A stretch of DNA of 64,000 bases, from positions 62,001 to 126,000 of the forward strand of contig NZ_VYKL01000026.1 of NCBI RefSeq assembly GCF_008710145.1. The letters are read 5' to 3'. This document shows, piece after piece, positions 25,479-34,555 of this stretch. This DNA comes from Niallia endozanthoxylica (GTDB lineage Bacteria; Bacillota; Bacilli; Bacillales; Cytobacillaceae). The notes under the pieces were generated by a model. That model ran no database searches and had not been told where the DNA came from. It was given only the letters and a program-made list of their open reading frames with translations. Made by a program: the position numbers and the translations under genes. Position 1 is the first letter of the stretch. Every line of letters begins with the position of its first letter.

Positions 25479-26621
25479 TTAGGCATAAATTTCGCTATTT
25501 TCCTCCCTAATTACTAGGTTATAATCGCTAAGCAGTTGATTAAATATGTTATCCCAGCGCTGTGTTAAGGCGTATTTTCTCCCTTCCATGCCCATTTGCC
25601 AGCGTAAACTGTCATGGGTTAAGAGATGTGCAATTGCTTGAGTATAATCTTCTGCTGCACCTGGCGCACATAATAAACCAGTTTTTCCTGAAAGAATCAC
25701 ATTTTTTACACCGCCTGAATTCGCTCCAATGACAGGTGTCCCGCTTGCGAGCGCTTCGAGTACAACATTTCCGAAGGTTTCTGTTGGAGAAGGGAAAACA
25801 AACAAATCTGATGCACTATATATTTCTGCTAAATCCTTTCCTTCTAAATAGCCGGTAAAAATGACATTTTCTGGTGCGGATTTTTCAAGTTCCTCTCGCA
25901 TAGGTCCATCTCCAACCCAAAGCCATTCTATCTGTTTATTCCAATCTGGTGGCATTGTTTTTACTATGCGAAGAAGAGTTTTTATATCCTTTTCTGGTGC
26001 AAGCCTTGAGACGAATGAAAGCAGATATTTTTTTGAAAGCCCGTATTTCTTTCGTACTGAGTCTTTTTCATATAAAGGGTGGAAAAGCTGACAATCGACT
26101 CCGCGTGACCAAATCTTTAAATGTTTAAAGTTACGCTTGCGTAATTGCATGAGTGTCTCTTCTGAAGGAACAAAAGTAGTTTTGAACTGATTGTGAAACC
26201 ATGCCATATAACTCCAAACCCATTTAGCTAATAAGTGGAGATCATAATGAGCTAAATATTGATCAAAGTCAGTATGATAGGAACCGACAAGCGGAATATC
26301 TAGTTTTTTGGCAAAATAAATCCCGCAAAGTCCTAAGTTAAACGGAGTTGCAACATGAATAAGATCAGGAGAAAAGGAGTCTAATTCTGTTTTTATCTTC
26401 AGCATATTTGGCAGTGCTAATCGGCACTCGGGATACAAGAAAAAAGAAAGACTTTCAAAACGATGAATATGTTCTGCGACATACTCACTAGAAGGAGTTT
26501 TGGGGGCAAATACTTTAAAGTCAATAGGCTGATTAGATAAATAATCAGTAAATTTCTTCAGCGTACGGGCAACTCCATTTATATCCGGATAAAAGGTATC
26601 TGTGAAAATAGCCACTTTCAT
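25479..26621 (-). CDS. GT4-family glycosyltransferase
   Basis: A 380-residue retaining glycosyltransferase with the GT-B fold. The N-terminus MKVAIFTDTFYPDINGVARTL is typical of the alpha-mannosyl/glucosyltransferase group acting on lipids. The C-terminal nucleotide-sugar site has FPSPTETFGNVVLEALASG with the E-x7-E motif. It is the last gene of a ugd-PAP2-GT4 operon, 28 nt after the phosphatase gene. A glycolipid or wall-polymer glycan product is likely. UDP-glucuronate from the upstream dehydrogenase is a plausible donor, but this is inference. Confidence 0.88.
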   Translation of the reverse strand: MKVAIFTDTFYPDINGVARTLKKFTDYLSNQPIDFKVFAPKTPSSEYVAEHIHRFESLSFFLYPECRLALPNMLKIKTELDSFSPDLIHVATPFNLGLCGIYFAKKLDIPLVGSYHTDFDQYLAHYDLHLLAKWVWSYMAWFHNQFKTTFVPSEETLMQLRKRNFKHLKIWSRGVDCQLFHPLYEKDSVRKKYGLSKKYLLSFVSRLAPEKDIKTLLRIVKTMPPDWNKQIEWLWVGDGPMREELEKSAPENVIFTGYLEGKDLAEIYSASDLFVFPSPTETFGNVVLEALASGTPVIGANSGGVKNVILSGKTGLLCAPGAAEDYTQAIAHLLTHDSLRWQMGMEGRKYALTQRWDNIFNQLLSDYNLVIREENSEIYA

Positions 26622-26649
26622 CGTTCTACCCCCTTAAAAAGGATGTTAG

Positions 26650-27177
26650 CTAAAAAAATAATAAAAAGGAAAGGGTTCCGACGCAGCCTCCTAGCAGTAA
26701 TCCAGCTATACAATCGGATGGATAATGAAGACCTAAATAAATTCTGGACAGTCCGACACAAAATCCTAACGGAAGAAGAATCACTGCAAGATAGGAATTT
26801 AATAGGACAAAAGGAATAATGACCGAAAAAATGGCAGTCGTATGACCGGAGGGAAAAGAGTGATCCTGTAATGGATTCATCGGAACTTTTGTTTTTTCTA
26901 ATGTTAGATAGGGCCTTTTCCGTGGGAAGAACTTTTTAATTAATTGAACAGGCAGATGACTGACGGCTAAAGCAACAGCACTTGAAATGGCTGTTATTTT
27001 CATATGGTTTGAAGTGAGAAGAATTAATAGAATGGTAGAAGTAATGGTACAAACTGCCCCGCCAGCATGTGTTATAGTACGGAAAAATAGATTAAGTATT
27101 TTTTGATCAAAATAGGAGTTTACCTTTTGAAATACTTGGCATTCCAATTGATAAAAAGATAATAGCAGTCTTGGCAT
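26650..27177 (-). CDS. PAP2-family membrane phosphatase
   Basis: A 175-residue integral membrane phosphatase with the three acid-phosphatase motifs: KKFFPRKRP (K-x6-RP), FPSGHT (PSGH) and SRIYLGLHYPSD (SR-x5-H-x3-D). Start ATG 27177 has AAAGGAG 8 nt upstream; an ATG eight codons further upstream does not. The family hydrolyses undecaprenyl pyrophosphate, phosphatidate or phosphatidylglycerophosphate at the outer face. Position between a sugar-nucleotide dehydrogenase and a glycosyltransferase suggests recycling of a lipid carrier or processing of a glycolipid. Confidence 0.88.
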   Translation of the reverse strand: MPRLLLSFYQLECQVFQKVNSYFDQKILNLFFRTITHAGGAVCTITSTILLILLTSNHMKITAISSAVALAVSHLPVQLIKKFFPRKRPYLTLEKTKVPMNPLQDHSFPSGHTTAIFSVIIPFVLLNSYLAVILLPLGFCVGLSRIYLGLHYPSDCIAGLLLGGCVGTLSFLLFF

Positions 27178-27277
27178 GGTTAGCACTCCTTTATCACTCA
27201 TGGTGTAAGTTATAGTTCTATCGTACAAAAAGGTTGTTTAGTGAATGATAAAGGAATGTAAATTTTATATAAAATGA

Positions 27278-28606
27278 CTATAGATTGAAATGAACTGTTT
27301 CAGGTATGTGGGTGGGCCTGCCAATAGAAATATAATGAATGGAATGTTTTTTGACTTCATCCATGGAATAGCAGTTTCGTCCATCAATAATGACCGGGTC
27401 TTTCATATATTTGACGTATAAAGATAATGGGAACTGTTTTATTTGCTCCCACTCTGTTGAAATGATAGCTAATTCACTCTTCCAAAGCGCCTCGCAGATA
27501 TCATTCGTATAAGAGAGATTATTTCCTAATTCTTTTTGCATATTTGGAACAGCAACTGGATCGTATGCAGTAATAAGCGCTTTTTCTTGTAGTAATTCTT
27601 TCATTATTTTCAGTGAGGCGGATTCACGTATATCGTCAGTTCCAGGCTTAAAAGCAAGGCCCAAAACAGAGACCTTTTTTCCTGCTAATGAGGGGATAAC
27701 TTCTTTAGCTTTTTTAATGGGTAAAGATTGCTGACGATTATTCACTTTGATGACGGCATCCAGTAATTCAAAAGAATGCTGAACATTCCCAGCAAGTTGG
27801 GCGAGAGCCTTCGTATCTTTTGGAAAACAAGATCCCCCATAGCCGATTCCTGCACGCAGAAAATGGTTGCCAATCCGTTTATCACTGCCGATTCCAACAG
27901 CAACTTCATCAATATTGGCATCGAGCTTTTCACATATAGCAGCAATTTCATTAATAAAGCTAATTTTTGTTGCTAAAAAAGCATTAGAAGCGTATTTAAT
28001 CATCTCGGCACTTCTGATATCCGTCTTAATGACAGGGATATGTAAGGGGGCATATAATTTCTCCATTGTTTCAGAGGCCTCCGGGTTATCAGATCCTATC
28101 ACAATACGGTCTCCATAGAAGAAATCGAAAACAGCAGAACCTTCGCGAAGGAACTCAGGATTGGAAATTACAGTGGTTATAAAAGGACCGGCTTTTAGGT
28201 TGTCAATTATCTGTTTTATTTTTTCGTTTGTTCCAACTGGAACCGTACTTTTTGTACAAATAATGACATCATTAGTAATCTGTTGGGCTATTGTCTCAGC
28301 AACAACAGTAATATAGCGTAAGTCTACAGTACCATCCTTATTAGCTGGTGTACCGACTGTAATAAATATAAGGTCTGCTTCTTTGTAAGCAGTTTTAGGA
28401 TTTGTCGTAAAAAATAGTCTGCCATAAGAGATATTTTTTTCTAGTAGATGTTCAAGATCTGGTTCATAGATAGGAGAACGACCAGTTTGAAGCATATCTA
28501 TCTTGCTTTTGTTAAGATCAACGCAGGTAACTTCATGATCTAAATCAGCTAAACAAACAGCTGTCACTAATCCGACATACCCAATTCCTGCAACTGTAAT
28601 CCTCAT
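27278..28606 (-). CDS. UDP-glucose 6-dehydrogenase
   Basis: A 442-residue UDP-glucose/GDP-mannose dehydrogenase: a Rossmann start ITVAGIGYVGLV, STVPVGT, NPEFLREG, and the catalytic Cys260 in GYGGSCFPKDT, then the UDP-binding C-terminal domain (FKPGTDDIRES). It oxidises UDP-glucose to UDP-glucuronate with two NAD. It heads the three-gene minus-strand operon. In Bacillus subtilis the equivalent TuaD/YtcA enzymes serve teichuronic acid or related polymers. No tua genes are nearby. Confidence 0.94.
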   Translation of the reverse strand: MRITVAGIGYVGLVTAVCLADLDHEVTCVDLNKSKIDMLQTGRSPIYEPDLEHLLEKNISYGRLFFTTNPKTAYKEADLIFITVGTPANKDGTVDLRYITVVAETIAQQITNDVIICTKSTVPVGTNEKIKQIIDNLKAGPFITTVISNPEFLREGSAVFDFFYGDRIVIGSDNPEASETMEKLYAPLHIPVIKTDIRSAEMIKYASNAFLATKISFINEIAAICEKLDANIDEVAVGIGSDKRIGNHFLRAGIGYGGSCFPKDTKALAQLAGNVQHSFELLDAVIKVNNRQQSLPIKKAKEVIPSLAGKKVSVLGLAFKPGTDDIRESASLKIMKELLQEKALITAYDPVAVPNMQKELGNNLSYTNDICEALWKSELAIISTEWEQIKQFPLSLYVKYMKDPVIIDGRNCYSMDEVKKHSIHYISIGRPTHIPETVHFNL

Positions 28607-28861
28607 ATTATCACCCCAGTGAGCTGTTTTGCTTTCATCCTATTCTATTTGCAAAAAACTATTATTTTCTTAATCTCTTGTAAATTAACTGTAAAGAAAT
28701 TGTTCTGATTCTATTGGCCATTGTGGGATTACTTTTTCATATGATGAGTTTGACGATGCCTAATGAAGTAGGAGTGACTTAAGTAACTTAAAGAACAGCC
28801 ATCTTATTTTAAAATAGAGGAATAGAAAAGCGATAAACATTTGAAAAGATTGGTGATTAGA

Positions 28862-30001
28862 ATGAAACAAGAAAAACAACATCCGCATATGCATGGAAAA
28901 AGCGTTGATTATAATAAAAATCCTTTTATCGTGATTTGGGAGGTAACTAGGGCATGCCAATTGAAATGTGTGCACTGCCGTGCAGATGCACAAGTGACTC
29001 CGGATCCTCGAGAATTAACTCATAAAGAAGGTCTCAAATTAATTGATGAAATCTATGAAATGAACAATCCGATGCTTGTTTTTACGGGTGGTGATTGTAT
29101 GTTAAGAGAGGACTTATTTGAGTTAGCGGAGTACGCGGTCAATAAAGGCATGCGGGTTTCTATGACACCCAGCGCCACTGAAAATGTGACAAAGGAGAAA
29201 ATGGAAAGAGCAAAAGAGGTAGGGCTTGCACGGTGGGGCTTTAGTCTTGATGCGCCAACAGCCGAAATTCACGATCAATTTCGCGGCACTCCGGGGTCGT
29301 TTACTCTAACAATTGAAAAAATAAAATATTTAAATGAACTAGAAATGCCAGTCCAAGTAAATACGGTTATTTCACGCTATAATTATAACCAATTAGAAGA
29401 AATGGCTAAGTTAGTAGCTGAATTAAAAGCGGTCATGTGGTATATTTTCCTGCTAGTCCCAACTGGAAGAGGACAGATAGATGACTGTATTAGTCCAGTT
29501 GAACATGAAAAGGTGTTTCGATGGCTGTATGAATTAAGTAAAACAGCTCCTTTTGATATCAAGACGACTGCAGCCCAGCATTATCGGCGTGTCGTGTTAC
29601 AGCAAAAAATGCAAGAGCGTAAAATAAATAAAGGTGAGATTTCTTATGAGGATAGTATTACAACCGATAAGGCTTCGAGGAATGACGGTCTAAAGAGGGC
29701 GCCAAAAGGGGTAAATGACGGGAATGGTTTCGCTTTTATATCTCATATTGGTGATGTATTACCGAGCGGATTGCTTCCAATTAAAGCAGGAAATATAAGG
29801 GAGACGCCACTAGCAACGATTTACCGGGAAGCAGCTATTTTTAAAGAGCTAAGACAGCCTGATAATTATAAAGGGAAATGTGGTGTATGTGAGTACAGGA
29901 ATATTTGCGGCGGGTCCAGGTCAAGAGCCTATGCAGTTACAGGAGATTATATGGAAAGTGAATCGTTTTGTATGTACACTCCAGAATTACTGAGAAAATA
30001 A
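28862..30001 (+). CDS. radical SAM/SPASM-domain protein
   Basis: A 379-residue radical SAM protein. C32-x3-C36-x2-C39 (ACQLKCVHC) binds the SAM cluster; GGD in FTGGDCMLREDL replaces the usual GGE. The C-terminal SPASM region has CGVCEYRNICGGSRSRAY and a further Cys (about 340-375) for auxiliary clusters. It resembles the TIGR04053-type group related to heme-modifying NirJ/AhbD proteins. No precursor peptide was seen next to it. ATG 28862 follows TTGGTGA; a TTG at 28841 is an alternative. The substrate is unknown. Confidence 0.85.
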   Translation: MKQEKQHPHMHGKSVDYNKNPFIVIWEVTRACQLKCVHCRADAQVTPDPRELTHKEGLKLIDEIYEMNNPMLVFTGGDCMLREDLFELAEYAVNKGMRVSMTPSATENVTKEKMERAKEVGLARWGFSLDAPTAEIHDQFRGTPGSFTLTIEKIKYLNELEMPVQVNTVISRYNYNQLEEMAKLVAELKAVMWYIFLLVPTGRGQIDDCISPVEHEKVFRWLYELSKTAPFDIKTTAAQHYRRVVLQQKMQERKINKGEISYEDSITTDKASRNDGLKRAPKGVNDGNGFAFISHIGDVLPSGLLPIKAGNIRETPLATIYREAAIFKELRQPDNYKGKCGVCEYRNICGGSRSRAYAVTGDYMESESFCMYTPELLRK

Positions 30002-30002
30002 A

Positions 30003-30035
30003 AAACAACCGGTGAACCTTATTCGCCGGTTGTTA
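30003..30035. terminator. bidirectional terminator
   Basis: A 13-bp stem AACAACCGGTGAA / TTCGCCGGTTGTT with a CCTTA loop between convergent genes. Confidence 0.85.
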
Positions 30036-30056
30036 TATAATTGTTTCCTTTTTTTA

Positions 30057-31082
30057 TTATCTGTCATTCAGGATATCGGCAATAATTTCAAAGGAATGTA
30101 ATCTAGCTTTATGATCATAGATTTGACTATTGATCATAATTTCCTCAGCCTGTGTTTCTTCTAAAAATCTTTCGAGTTGTGCTTTTATAGTAGAAGGACC
30201 TCCGATAATGGATCTTACAAGTTTCTGTTCTAGATAGGCTTTCTCATAGCCGTTACAAATGCTGTCTATATTGTTGACAGGTGGTTCAAGAGGACCACGG
30301 GTATTTCGAATAATATTTAAGTGATACTGCTGTAAAGTGGTAGCAAGCTTTTTTGCTTCCTCATCACTGTCCGCAGCAATAACATTTACACATACCATTG
30401 AATAGGGTTTTTCCAGAACGTCTGAAGACTGGAAGCTATTTCTGTATAGTCCTAGAGCAGGCAGTGTATTTTCAGGAGAGAAATGGCTGGCAAACGAAAA
30501 TGGGAGACCTAATAAACCTGCCAATTGTGCACTAAAACCGCTTGAACCTAACAGCCAGATCGGTATTTGTAATCCTTGTCCAGGGATAGCTCTGACACTC
30601 ATTTGCTCTGCTTGCTTTCCTGGTTGAAAGTATGCTCGTAATTCTGCCAATTGCTCAGGAAAATCTTGGCCATCACCATTGTAGTCACGTCTTAATGCTC
30701 TAGCGGTCAGTTGGTCTGTACCAGGTGCACGCCCTAATCCTAAATCAATTCGTTCCGGAAACATGGTTTCAAGTGTTCCGAATTGCTCAGCAACGACAAG
30801 AGAAGAATGGTTTGGCAGCATAACTCCGCCAGATCCGACACGAATAGAAGTAGTATGTGCTGCAACATGTCCAATTAACACTGGAGTAGCTGAGCTGGCA
30901 ATCCCAGGATTATTATGGTGTTCTGCCATCCAGTATCGCTTGTATCCCCAGTCTTCTGCATGTCTGGCAAGATCAACCGTGTTTTTTATTGAATCACCTG
31001 CAGATCCGCCTTTTAATACGGGAACTAAATCTAATACTGAATAGGATAAATCACTTAGTTTTTTACTTGTAAGATTTGACAT
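30057..31082 (-). CDS. LLM-class flavin-dependent oxidoreductase (luciferase-like)
   Basis: A 341-residue luciferase-like TIM-barrel monooxygenase: an N-terminal [11 protein letters not shown] strand, [50 protein letters not shown] and [11 protein letters not shown]. It is of the YhbW/YvbT type, which uses reduced flavin and oxygen. The physiological substrate is not known. It is monocistronic, with terminators on either side. Confidence 0.88.
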   Translation of the reverse strand: MSNLTSKKLSDLSYSVLDLVPVLKGGSAGDSIKNTVDLARHAEDWGYKRYWMAEHHNNPGIASSATPVLIGHVAAHTTSIRVGSGGVMLPNHSSLVVAEQFGTLETMFPERIDLGLGRAPGTDQLTARALRRDYNGDGQDFPEQLAELRAYFQPGKQAEQMSVRAIPGQGLQIPIWLLGSSGFSAQLAGLLGLPFSFASHFSPENTLPALGLYRNSFQSSDVLEKPYSMVCVNVIAADSDEEAKKLATTLQQYHLNIIRNTRGPLEPPVNNIDSICNGYEKAYLEQKLVRSIIGGPSTIKAQLERFLEETQAEEIMINSQIYDHKARLHSFEIIADILNDR

Positions 31083-31187
31083 TTTTTCATCTCATTTCTA
31101 TGTTGTGTTCATATTTAGTGTTTTTCTTTATAACAAATATTCTAACAATAATTTATTCTATTGAAAACAATCTTTCATGACAAATTA

Positions 31188-31228
31188 AAATAATCCTCCA
31201 AAAAGAAAATCAAAATGATTTCTCTGAA
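31188..31228 (-). terminator. terminator-like hairpin in the LLM/amidohydrolase gap
   Basis: Outer arms AATAATCCT (31189-31197) / AGGATTATT (31218-31226) with an inner AGAAAATC / GATTTCT pairing; T-rich on the minus side. It probably ends the amidohydrolase transcript or shields the next gene. Confidence 0.55.
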
Positions 31229-31257
31229 GGATTATTTTAGTATATTATTTTATCCCA

Positions 31258-31396
31258 CTCTTAACGGGCAGTAAGACCCCCGCCATAGGTTTCTGAGTAA
31301 ACCTAATTAGATAGTGGGGGATCAACTGCCCATAAAGGTCCGATTGGTTCAACTAACCATCAGCAGGGATGAGGAGAACTCCCTGCTGATGGAAGT
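31258..31396 (+). mobile_element. structured element resembling an IS200/IS605-type end (no transposase)
   Basis: Nested pairings are visible. GGGCAGT (31266-31272) pairs with ACTGCCC (31325-31331). Inside it, CCCCC (31277-31281) pairs with GGGGG (31316-31320), enclosing the hairpin AGGTTT/AAACCT (31287-31304). Then come a TGGTT/AACCA hairpin (31345-31359) and a strong 11-bp hairpin 31359-31369 / 31380-31390, ending in GGAAGTTTCACTTTAT. From general memory of Bacillaceae genomes this layout resembles palindrome-rich ends of TnpB-type elements. It could also be an unrelated structured RNA. Confidence 0.45.
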
Positions 31397-31397
31397 T

Positions 31398-32345
31398 TCA
31401 CTTTATATTTACTGACTCAGCTAATAGAGATTGAATACCTTTATCACTAATATTTAAAGCGCTTTCCCAAAGAGTTGTATTTGCGTCAGATCCAGGAACC
31501 ACTCGATCCTCACCGACAACTTTAATTAAGAAGTCAATACTTTCCTGGCTGCCTACTACAGAATCATACCAAAAGCGTTTCAAATATTCAGATGGAGGTG
31601 CTTGCAAATTGGCTGAAACAACTTCCCATTGTTCATATCCTTTATCTAAGCGTCCGATTTGATATGGAAGAAAACCGCCGCCATGAGCAAATACAATTTT
31701 AACATCAGGATATTTATCGGCGAAGCCGCTAAGTACTAAATCCGTTGCACAGACGGTTGTTTCCCATGGTTCTCCGATTAAATTAGGCATCATTCTTCTT
31801 TTTAAACGTGGATCATCATTAACTAATGGATGTATAAAGAGGATAGCCTTTAATCGGTTAGCTTCTTCAAAGAATGCTTTAAAGAAAGGATCTGTCAGCA
31901 TTTGCTTTCCTAATCCAGGTCCGATAATGGCACCCTTCAAGCCGAGCTTCATAGCATCATTCAATACCTGTGCGGCCTTAACAGGGTTAGCTAATGGCAC
32001 TGTTCCTAATGCCGAGATTTTTTCTGGATGGTTAACTGTTAATTGAGCCAACGCTTCGTTATAGATTTTAGAAATTTCGGTACTGATAGAAACAGAGTCA
32101 TAGAGGAAAAGCTGTGGGATAGGTGAAATGGTGGTATGTCGTACACCAGCGTTTTCCTGGCCTTGAATAAAGGCTTCAAAATTGATTAGGTTTTTTTTTA
32201 ATTCAATTCTGCATTTTTCATTTATTATGAGGGATTCTTCATTTGTTTCTTCATTAACACTCCATCGAGCATTAACCTTGTTTTTGTTTTCCTTTAACCA
32301 CTCTAAAACGTCACTAGGGATGAAATGAGTATGAAAATCATGCAT
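31398..32345 (-). CDS. amidohydrolase-2 family protein (ACMSD-like)
   Basis: A 315-residue metal-dependent TIM-barrel hydrolase/decarboxylase. Metal-site motifs are DFHTHF (HxH at the N-terminus), IHPLV, FAHGGGFLPYQ and GSDAN near the C-terminus. The group includes aminocarboxymuconate-semialdehyde decarboxylase and o-pyrocatechuate-type decarboxylases. The true start is ATG 32345, 6 nt after GGAGTGG; the frame extends 26 codons upstream without support. No pathway genes are adjacent, so the substrate is undetermined. Confidence 0.83.
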   Translation of the reverse strand: MHDFHTHFIPSDVLEWLKENKNKVNARWSVNEETNEESLIINEKCRIELKKNLINFEAFIQGQENAGVRHTTISPIPQLFLYDSVSISTEISKIYNEALAQLTVNHPEKISALGTVPLANPVKAAQVLNDAMKLGLKGAIIGPGLGKQMLTDPFFKAFFEEANRLKAILFIHPLVNDDPRLKRRMMPNLIGEPWETTVCATDLVLSGFADKYPDVKIVFAHGGGFLPYQIGRLDKGYEQWEVVSANLQAPPSEYLKRFWYDSVVGSQESIDFLIKVVGEDRVVPGSDANTTLWESALNISDKGIQSLLAESVNIK

Positions 32346-32635
32346 GTAAATCCACTCCTTGTTTTGAATATAAAAAATATTTCGTATATTTAGCAGACGC
32401 TCTCTACTATTAAATTTATTCAATTCATATTGGTAAAATATTATTCTTATGGATAAAACTATACACCAAAAATAATATTTTGAAAAGTAAATATTCTAAA
32501 AATTTTAAAAAGAGGAAGAATTCATTATTTCTATAGTAAGTATAGTAATAAACCGATGCTATATCATGGCAGGTAAAACTTCTATCATGATACGAAAAGA
32601 AGTTGGAATTTTCAAAAGAAAATAATGTGAATATT

Positions 32636-32664
32636 TTGTAATAAATTCAAAATTATTATATAAT
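32636..32664 (+). promoter_or_regulatory. strong sigma-A-like promoter in a 550-nt gene-free gap
   Basis: TTGTAA (32636-32641), exactly 17 nt, TATAAT (32659-32664). No open frame with a ribosome-binding site follows before the terminator at 32850, which points to a non-coding transcript. Confidence 0.6.
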
Positions 32665-32670
32665 AACCTT

Positions 32671-32884
32671 GTCATAATAAATACGTACAAAACAATGGGA
32701 TTTATTTTCATGAAACAAGGGGTAGTGGTTTGTGAGCGCTTGGGGAAGCGGAAACCACATAGTAATTGTGATTAACAATAGAACGGGATGAAATGAATGA
32801 AGTAGAATGGAATAAGCAAAGTAAGGCAGGGAAGCTGAACCATTCGAAGAAAAAAGGATGACTTTTTGAGGTCATCCTTTTTTC
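32671..32884 (+). ncRNA. candidate small RNA (approximately 210 nt), structured
   Basis: It lies between the promoter at 32636 and the terminator at 32850. Successive hairpins are visible. The first is a 5' stem CTTGT-CAT-AATAAAT (from 32668) with ATTTATT...ATG...ACAAG (to 32719). The second is 32725-32758 (GTGGTTT/AAACCAC with inner CGCTT/AAGCG). The third is ATTGT/ACAAT (32764-32779). The fourth is GAATGG/CCATTC (32805-32845), enclosing a purine-rich single-stranded stretch. The fifth is the terminator. I do not recognise it as 6S, scRNA, RNase P or tmRNA. A coding role is unlikely. Confidence 0.5.
32850..32884. terminator. bidirectional terminator (small RNA / aspA)
   Basis: A 12-bp stem AAAAAGGATGAC / GTCATCCTTTTT with a TTTTTGAG loop, 14 nt from the aspA stop on the other strand. 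Confidence 0.9.
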
Positions 32885-32897
32885 TTGCTATTTTTCA

Positions 32898-34337
32898 TTA
32901 ATCTCTATCTAACAAAGAAGCACCTGCTATGCCTGGATTTGTCATTTCATATGGATTTAGAATCAGGTCAAGCTCTTCTTCTGTTAGAACATCATACTGC
33001 AAGCAAAGCTCGCGAACAGAGCGTCCTTTGATAATCGCTTCACGTGCAATTCTAGCTGCAACCTCGTAGCCAATATGCGGATTAACAGCCGTAATTAGGC
33101 CAACACTTTTCTCAACATATTCAGTTAAGCGCTCTTCATTTGCCTCAATGCTTTTTAGACAGCGATCTGTAAAGACACGAAAGGCATTATTCATTATGCT
33201 AATGGACTGATGTAAATTAAAGACAAGTACTGGTTCCATTACATTCAGCTCTAATTGCCCTGCTTCTGATGCGAGACTGATGGTATGATCATTTCCAATC
33301 ACTTGAAAGGCTACTTGATTAATCATTTCGGGCATGACAGGATTTACTTTACCAGGCATAATTGAAGATCCAGGTTGTCGGGCGCTTAATGAAATTTCTC
33401 CTAATCCGGCTCTTGGACCTGAGGCCATTAATCGTAAATCATTTGCAATCTTTGACATATTTATCATGCAAATTTTTAAAGCAGAGGAGACCTCTGTATA
33501 GGCATCGGTATTTTGAGTGCCATCAACGAGGTGTTCGGCTTTTTTCAATGGAAGACCGCTGATATCTGCCAAAAATTCTGCCACGTATTCAATATATTTA
33601 GGCTCAGCGTTTAAGCCTGTCCCGACAGCAGTTGCACCCATGTTTATTTCATATAAGTGCTGCCGTGAGTGCTTGATGCGGTTGATATCTCGACTCAGGA
33701 CACGGCTGTATGCTTCAAATTCCTGACCGAGTCGGATTGGGACAGCATCCTGCAAATGAGTTCTGCCCATTTTAATAATGGGATCAAATTGCTTCGCTTT
33801 TTCTTGGAATACAGTGTACATATATTCCATTGTTTCAAGGAGTTCAGTTAATAAATGTAATGTTGAAATATGAATGGCTGTAGGGAAGGCATCGTTGGTT
33901 GATTGAGACATATTTACATGTGTATTTGGACTCAATTGGGTATAATCACCTTTATCCTTGCCCATAATTTCTAGAGCACGATTAGCAATCACTTCATTTG
34001 CATTCATATTGATAGAAGTTCCTGCACCGCCTTGAATGGGGTCAACAATAAATTGATCGTGCATGTGACCAGCGATGATTTCATCAGCTGCTTTAACAAT
34101 GGCATTTCCAAGTCCTTCGTAAAGGCCTTTTGTTTTCATATTGGCTAAAGCAGCTGCTTTTTTTACCATTGCTATTGCACGAATTAATTCTTTATGCAGC
34201 GGATAATGTGTAATGGGAAAGTTTTCAGCAGCACGTAATGTTTGAATACCATAATATGCATCAAATGGTATTTCTTTTTCTCCTAAGAAATCCTTTTCAA
34301 TTCTTTTTTTTGAGCTATTTGAAACAGGTAGTGACAA
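32898..34337 (-). CDS. aspA: aspartate ammonia-lyase
   Basis: A 479-residue aspartase/fumarase-superfamily enzyme that deaminates aspartate to fumarate. Signatures: SQSTNDAFPTA, GRTHLQDAVPIRLGQEF and the superfamily loop GSSIMPGKVNP that carries the catalytic base; the N-terminus EKDFLGEKEIPFDAYYGIQT is typical of AspA rather than class II fumarase. No ansA, ansR or transporter gene is adjacent. RBS AAGGGGGAGC precedes the ATG. Its end is shared with the terminator of the candidate small RNA. Confidence 0.95.
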   Translation of the reverse strand: MSLPVSNSSKKRIEKDFLGEKEIPFDAYYGIQTLRAAENFPITHYPLHKELIRAIAMVKKAAALANMKTKGLYEGLGNAIVKAADEIIAGHMHDQFIVDPIQGGAGTSINMNANEVIANRALEIMGKDKGDYTQLSPNTHVNMSQSTNDAFPTAIHISTLHLLTELLETMEYMYTVFQEKAKQFDPIIKMGRTHLQDAVPIRLGQEFEAYSRVLSRDINRIKHSRQHLYEINMGATAVGTGLNAEPKYIEYVAEFLADISGLPLKKAEHLVDGTQNTDAYTEVSSALKICMINMSKIANDLRLMASGPRAGLGEISLSARQPGSSIMPGKVNPVMPEMINQVAFQVIGNDHTISLASEAGQLELNVMEPVLVFNLHQSISIMNNAFRVFTDRCLKSIEANEERLTEYVEKSVGLITAVNPHIGYEVAARIAREAIIKGRSVRELCLQYDVLTEEELDLILNPYEMTNPGIAGASLLDRD

Positions 34338-34555
34338 ATAAAGCTCCCCCTTTTACTATTCGTGTTTGAAAACTTTTACTATGTTACTATCGTACCGTAA
34401 CATTGTATTTTTTAAAAGTGTTTGCACTTTAGGAAATATAAAAATATTTTAAATAGTATTTATATTTTAATTTTAATAATCCTGTTATCTATATAACTTT
34501 TTAGGCAAAATAAAAAAGTATTTTTGATAGTGGAACATTACAGGGGAGAGATAAA

